A DNA stretch of 34,231 nucleotides from Ectopseudomonas mendocina (GTDB lineage: Bacteria; Pseudomonadota; Gammaproteobacteria; Pseudomonadales; Pseudomonadaceae). Numbering within the stretch: the stretch's first letter is position 1; each line of letters starts with the position of its first letter. The DNA is taken from NCBI RefSeq assembly GCF_008041835.1, contig NZ_VRYE01000073.1, forward strand, positions 1-34,231, read 5' to 3'. The position numbers were made by a program, and so were the translations under genes. The notes under the pieces are model-generated. The model was not told where the DNA came from, did not search any database, and was given only the letters and a program-made list of their open reading frames with translations. Below are positions 30,814 through 34,231 of the stretch, in pieces.

Positions 30814-31404
30814 ATGACTGCCGTACAACTGATCGTTGGCCTGGGTAACCCCGGCCCCGAATACGACCAGACCCGGCACAATGCAGGGGCCCTTTTCGTT
30901 GAGCGCGTGGCCGCGAGCCAGCGCGTCAACCTCAGCGTAGATCGCAAATATTTCGGCCTGGTGGGCAAATTCAACCACCAGGGGCGTGAAGTTCGTCTGC
31001 TCATCCCCACCACCTACATGAACCGCAGCGGCCAGTCCGTGGCGGCCCTGGCCAATTTCTTCAAGCTCAAACCCGAAGAAATCCTGGTGGCCCATGACGA
31101 ACTCGACATGCCACCCGGCGTCGCCAAGCTCAAACAGGGCGGCGGCCACGGCGGGCACAACGGCCTGCGCGACATCATCGCCCAGCTCGGCAACCAGAAT
31201 AACTTCCATCGCCTGCGGCTCGGCATCGGCCATCCGGGGCACGCCAGCCTGGTCTCCGGCTACGTGCTCGGACGCGCCCCACGCAGCGAACAGGAACTGC
31301 TCGACCAGAGCATCGACTTCGCCTTGGAGGTCCTGCCGGAAATGCTCGCCGGCTACTGGACCGTGGCCATGCGCAAACTGCATAGCCAGAAGGCCACCCA
31401 GTAA
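30814..31404 (+). CDS. pth: Peptidyl-tRNA hydrolase
   Basis: The 196-residue enzyme releases tRNA from peptidyl-tRNA that drops off the ribosome. VGLGNPGPEYDQTRHNAGALFVERVA contains the catalytic His in RHNAG, and IPTTYMNRSGQSV, VAHDELDMPPGVAKLKQGGGHGGHNGLRDI and the Asp and Asn residues there complete the active site; length is normal. It lies 60 bp after rplY and 25 bp before ychF, the usual Pseudomonas order, and is probably cotranscribed with both. Confidence 0.96.
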   Translation: MTAVQLIVGLGNPGPEYDQTRHNAGALFVERVAASQRVNLSVDRKYFGLVGKFNHQGREVRLLIPTTYMNRSGQSVAALANFFKLKPEEILVAHDELDMPPGVAKLKQGGGHGGHNGLRDIIAQLGNQNNFHRLRLGIGHPGHASLVSGYVLGRAPRSEQELLDQSIDFALEVLPEMLAGYWTVAMRKLHSQKATQ

Positions 31405-31429
31405 CCACCTTTCCCCCGAGGGACACACC

Positions 31430-32530
31430 ATGGGATTCAACTGCGGCATCGTCGGCCTGCCCAATGTCGGCAAGTCCACCCTGTTCAACGCCCTCACCAA
31501 GTCCGGCATCGCGGCGGAGAACTTCCCCTTCTGCACCATCGAGCCGAACAGCGGCATCGTACCCATGCCCGACCCACGCCTGGAAGCCCTGGCCGAGATC
31601 GTCAAGCCCGAGAAGGTCATCCCCACCACCATGGAATTCGTCGACATCGCCGGCCTGGTCGCGGGCGCGTCGAAAGGTGAAGGCCTGGGCAACAAGTTCC
31701 TCGCCAACATCCGCGAGACCGACGCCATCGCCCACGTGGTGCGCTGCTTTGAAGACGACAACGTCATCCACGTTGCCAACAGCGTCGACCCCAAGCGTGA
31801 CATCGAGATCATCGACCTCGAACTGATCATGGCCGACCTCGACAGCTGCGAGAAGCAGCTGCAGCGCGTGGCACGTACTGCCAAGGGTGGCGACAAGGAA
31901 TCCGTGGCGCAGAAGGCACTGCTGGAAAAGCTCATCCCCCACCTCACCGAAGGCAGGCCGGCACGCAGCCTGCTGAAAGACCTGGGTGACGACGAGAAGC
32001 GCCTGGCCAAGACCTTCCACCTGCTCACCACCAAGCCGGTGATGTACATCGCCAACGTCGCCGAAGACGGCTTCGAGAACAACCCGCACCTCGACGTGGT
32101 CAACGCCATCGCCGAAGCGGAAGGCGCCATCGTCGTGCCGGTGTGCAACAAGATCGAAGCCGAAATCGCCGAACTGGACGATCTCGAAGAAATGCAGATG
32201 TTCCTCGAAACCATGGGCATGGAAGAGCCGGGCCTGAACCGCGTGATCCGCGCCGGTTACTCGCTGCTCAACCTGCAGACCTACTTCACCGCTGGCGTGA
32301 AGGAAGTGCGCGCCTGGACCGTCCGCGTCGGCGCCACCGCCCCGCAAGCCGCCGCCGTGATCCACACCGACTTCGAAAAAGGCTTCATCCGCGCCGAAGT
32401 GGTCGCCTACGACGACTTCATCGCCTACAAGGGCGAAGCCGGCGCCAAGGAAGCCGGCAAATGGCGCCTGGAAGGCAAGGACTACATAGTCAAGGACGGC
32501 GACGTGATGCACTTCCGCTTTAACGTTTGA
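31430..32530 (+). CDS. ychF: Redox-regulated ATPase YchF
   Basis: The 366-residue Obg-like P-loop protein hydrolyses ATP and binds the ribosome; it affects oxidative stress tolerance. FNCGIVGLPNVGKSTLFNALTKS is the P-loop, FPFCTIEPNSGIVPMPDPRL the switch region and VCNKIEAEIAEL the base-recognition loop, NKIE instead of NKxD, as expected for an ATPase. A C-terminal TGS domain ends at KDGDVMHFRFNV. GAGGGA lies before the ATG; a longer frame from 31094 overlaps pth and is rejected. Downstream lies the insertion-sequence region. Confidence 0.96.
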   Translation: MGFNCGIVGLPNVGKSTLFNALTKSGIAAENFPFCTIEPNSGIVPMPDPRLEALAEIVKPEKVIPTTMEFVDIAGLVAGASKGEGLGNKFLANIRETDAIAHVVRCFEDDNVIHVANSVDPKRDIEIIDLELIMADLDSCEKQLQRVARTAKGGDKESVAQKALLEKLIPHLTEGRPARSLLKDLGDDEKRLAKTFHLLTTKPVMYIANVAEDGFENNPHLDVVNAIAEAEGAIVVPVCNKIEAEIAELDDLEEMQMFLETMGMEEPGLNRVIRAGYSLLNLQTYFTAGVKEVRAWTVRVGATAPQAAAVIHTDFEKGFIRAEVVAYDDFIAYKGEAGAKEAGKWRLEGKDYIVKDGDVMHFRFNV

Positions 32531-32722
32531 TTGTTGTAAGTAGTGCATAAGCAGAACCCCGCCCTGGCCGGGGCAAGAAAACCCGGGGCTTGGACGCGCG
32601 GTTGCAGCAGTGCCTTCACTGGTTTTGCTCCCCAGTTCAGCGCATGTGCGACCCAGACGCCAGCTTAATGGATGCCGGTTCGCCTCGTCGGGCGGGATTT
32701 CTCGTTTTCCGGGCGAACGCGT

Positions 32723-32749
32723 GCCGGCCGCTGTCTGGCCAGCTTTTTT
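32723..32749 (+). terminator. Possible intrinsic terminator downstream of ychF
   Basis: GCCGGCC-like and GGCCAGC arms with one mismatch flank GCTGTCT and are followed by TTTTTT (32744-32749). It lies 200 bp after ychF in the 246-bp gap before the transposase frame, so it may instead belong to the end of the IS4-family element. Nearer ychF, CCCCG/CGGGG around 32558-32574 can pair but has no T-run. No gene is seen in 32531-32776. Confidence 0.4.
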
Positions 32750-32776
32750 GCGGTGCAGTTCGTGGGCTGCTTGTTC

Positions 32777-33786
32777 TTAGCGCGTCGGTTTGTAGCCCTC
32801 GCAGCCGCGACTGGCCAGGCGCTTACGCTTGCGCGGGAAGCTGCGGCCCGGGCGCACAGCGCTGAGGCTGTTGGCCATCAACTCCATCACGTTGGCCAGC
32901 CCCTGCACACCGGGGCGTACCAGCAGGTCGACCAGGGTGTTCTTGAGGCGTGACACCCCTTGGGTGAAGTTGACCTTCCAGCGCAGCTTGCGGCTTTTGT
33001 GGCGCTGCTCGATGACCGGTTGCAGCAGATGTTGCATCAGCAGCGCTAGGTTTTTCAGCAGTTGCCCGGCATGAAAGTCCTGCTTCACGGCCGTCACGCT
33101 ACGGCCGCTAAAGTTGTCGAGGCAGAGTGTCTGCTTGAGGCGGCGGTAGTCCGTTTCGATGCCCCAGCGGCGGTGGTAAAGATCCGCGAACACCTCGGCC
33201 GGGAAGGCCTGTCGATCCAGCAGGGAGGTCAGCAGCACTTCGCTTTCACCGCTGGCTAGCTCGACCCGGATCAGGCGCAATTCGACCCGGCCCGCGGGAT
33301 CGACGCCGGCCTCGGTACAGAACAGGCGCGCCTCGGGATGACTGGCAGAGAAGAACTGCGTGTCTTCTGTCTGCCCCGAGCGGAGAAACTGTTTGACCTG
33401 CGCGTTGTAGCCACACGGCAGGCGCATCAGGAAATGTCGCCGGTGCTGCTCGAGCAGCGCAAACAGCAAGTGTCCGGGGTAGCCGCGATCAAACAACGTC
33501 AGGCTGTCAGCGGGCAGATGCGCGAGGTGCAGATGGGCGCAATCGCGCTCGCCGACTGCGGATGGCACGATCAGGCTGTGTAGCGTCTGGCCGTCGGCGA
33601 CGTCGTAGAGCATGGACAGACGGGCAACGGGAAACTCGCTATGGCAGCCGAAAAAGCGCGTCATGACCGACTCCAGCGGTAAATGGACGGTCGAGCCGTC
33701 CACGGCGAGTACCCGTAACCCGCGCCACGTCTGGCGCAGCCCGAGGTTGTCGAGCTGTTGCTGAAGGGTTTGGTTGAGGCTCTCGA
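32777..33786 (-). pseudogene. IS4-family transposase, N-terminus removed by IS66
   Basis: The frame holds the complete DDE core of an IS4 transposase: first Asp in LRVLAVDGSTVHLPLES, second Asp in LTLFDRGYPGHLLF and Glu in the YHRRWGIETDYRRLK signature, which fits Y-x2-R-x3-E-x6-K. It ends SFPRKRKRLASRGCEGYKPTR. Family members have roughly 90-110 residues before this part, missing here: the frame is open to 33808, but its first seven codons come from the IS66 end at 33787. The transposase should be inactive. The left IS4 end, somewhere in 32531-32776, could not be fixed because the other end is outside the window. Confidence 0.85.
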
Positions 33787-34231
33787 GTAACCGCTCCATA
33801 AACCCCACCTACTGCTGATGGGGCGGGTCTGTCAGGATGCGCTCACTGGCGAGCAATTCCACGGCAGCAGCGCTTCGTAATCCTCGACGCTATTGGCGGC
33901 CGGCAGGCGTTCGAGGATGTGGCGCAACCAGGCGTAAGGCTCCTGGCCATTGGCCTTGGCGGTTTCGATCAGGCTGTAGATCTGCGCGCTGGCCGTGGCC
34001 CCCTTGGGCGTGTCGCTGAACAGCCAGTTCTTGCGCCCGATAACGAACGGGCGGATGGCGTTCTCGGCACGGTTGTTGTCGATCGGCAGATGTCCACCTT
34101 CGACGTAGCGCACCAGCTTTCTCCAGTTGCTGGCTAGGTAATTCACCGCCCTGCCCAGCGCCGTCTGCCCGGCGACCTGCGGCTGGGTTTTGTCCAGCCA
34201 AGCCTTTAGTTGGTCGAGCAGCGGCTGGCTG
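33787..34231. mobile_element. IS66-family element, left end, runs off the window
   Basis: The element begins with GTAACCGCTCCATAAACCCC at 33787, an inverted end in the style of IS66 elements (GTAA start, GGGG-type stretch inside), and the transposase stop codon lies only 45 bp inward. It is inserted into the IS4-family transposase gene. The adjacent 8 bp GCTCTCGA (33779-33786) is the expected target duplication; its partner is beyond the right edge. Confidence 0.8.
33832..34231 (-). CDS. IS66 transposase TnpC, C-terminal part (partial)
   Basis: The frame is open to the right window edge and reads about 133 residues. It ends in the IS66 catalytic and C-terminal segment ALGRAVNYLASNWRKLVRYVEGGHLPIDNNRAENAIRPFVIGRKNWLFSDTPKGATASAQIYSLIETAKANGQEPYAWLRHILERLP, with the conserved Glu in DNNRAENAIRP that completes the DDE triad. 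The closing VEDYEALLPWN is the usual C-terminal (DUF4372-independent) IS66 tail. The N-terminal part and the accessory tnpA/tnpB genes would lie outside. The sequence is uninterrupted, so the element may be active. Confidence 0.9.
   Translation of the reverse strand, partial: SQPLLDQLKAWLDKTQPQVAGQTALGRAVNYLASNWRKLVRYVEGGHLPIDNNRAENAIRPFVIGRKNWLFSDTPKGATASAQIYSLIETAKANGQEPYAWLRHILERLPAANSVEDYEALLPWNCSPVSAS

Overview
The window is about 34.2 kb of GC-rich chromosome from a Pseudomonas-type gammaproteobacterium. The evidence is gene content and order (hemA-prfA-prmC-moeB-murI; lolB-ispE-tRNA-Gln-prs-rplY-pth-ychF), close similarity of Prs, RplY and PagL to the Pseudomonas proteins as I remember them, and several Pseudomonas-style REP palindromes. 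Species cannot be fixed from sequence alone.

Layout. 0-6.6 kb: carbamate kinase (arcC), a DUF5064 protein, a DMT exporter, an LEA2-type lipoprotein, a class I glutamine amidotransferase (minus strand) behind a long structured leader, yjdM/phnA, a decayed solute-binding protein gene and a minus-strand spinster-type MFS transporter. 6.9-18.7 kb: a cluster that looks light- or photooxidation-responsive. Ferrochelatase (hemH) and a TIGR01777 epimerase-like gene run left. An FAD oxidoreductase plus a small Trp-rich protein run right. Then comes a tightly overlapping operon: DUF523/DUF1722, a LitR/CarH-like MerR regulator, photolyase phrB, an NTF2-like protein, an SDR, an FAD amine-oxidase-like protein, DUF1365, a Cfa/UfaM-like methyltransferase and DUF2878. 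Three sites, one between the divergent genes and two around a good sigma70 promoter before the long operon, fit the pattern TRTACA-N12-TGTAYA that I recall for the P. putida light regulator PplR1. The regulator lacks visible B12-ligand motifs, so light sensing probably depends on a partner outside the window.

18.7-19.7 kb: four tandem REP-like palindromes, a YkgJ-family protein, and a 146-bp MITE-like insert with IS4-type ends and an 11-bp target duplication that splits a bidirectional terminator shared with pagL. 19.7-25.2 kb (minus): pagL, then the murI-moeB-prmC-prfA-hemA block. 25.4-32.5 kb (plus): a TPR lipoprotein, lolB, ispE (whose 3' third has odd composition and palindromes), two nearly identical tRNA-Gln(UUG) genes, prs, rplY, pth and ychF. 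32.7-34.2 kb: an IS4-family transposase gene cut by an IS66-family element that runs off the right edge.

The most interesting unit is the 6.9-18.7 kb cluster. It puts DNA photorepair, probable membrane-lipid modification (a furan-fatty-acid-like gene set) and removal of photosensitising protoporphyrin under what looks like one light-dependent repressor. Other points for a second look are the leader of the amidotransferase gene, the ispE 3' segment, the MITE in the terminator, and a repeat family found directly in front of three start codons.
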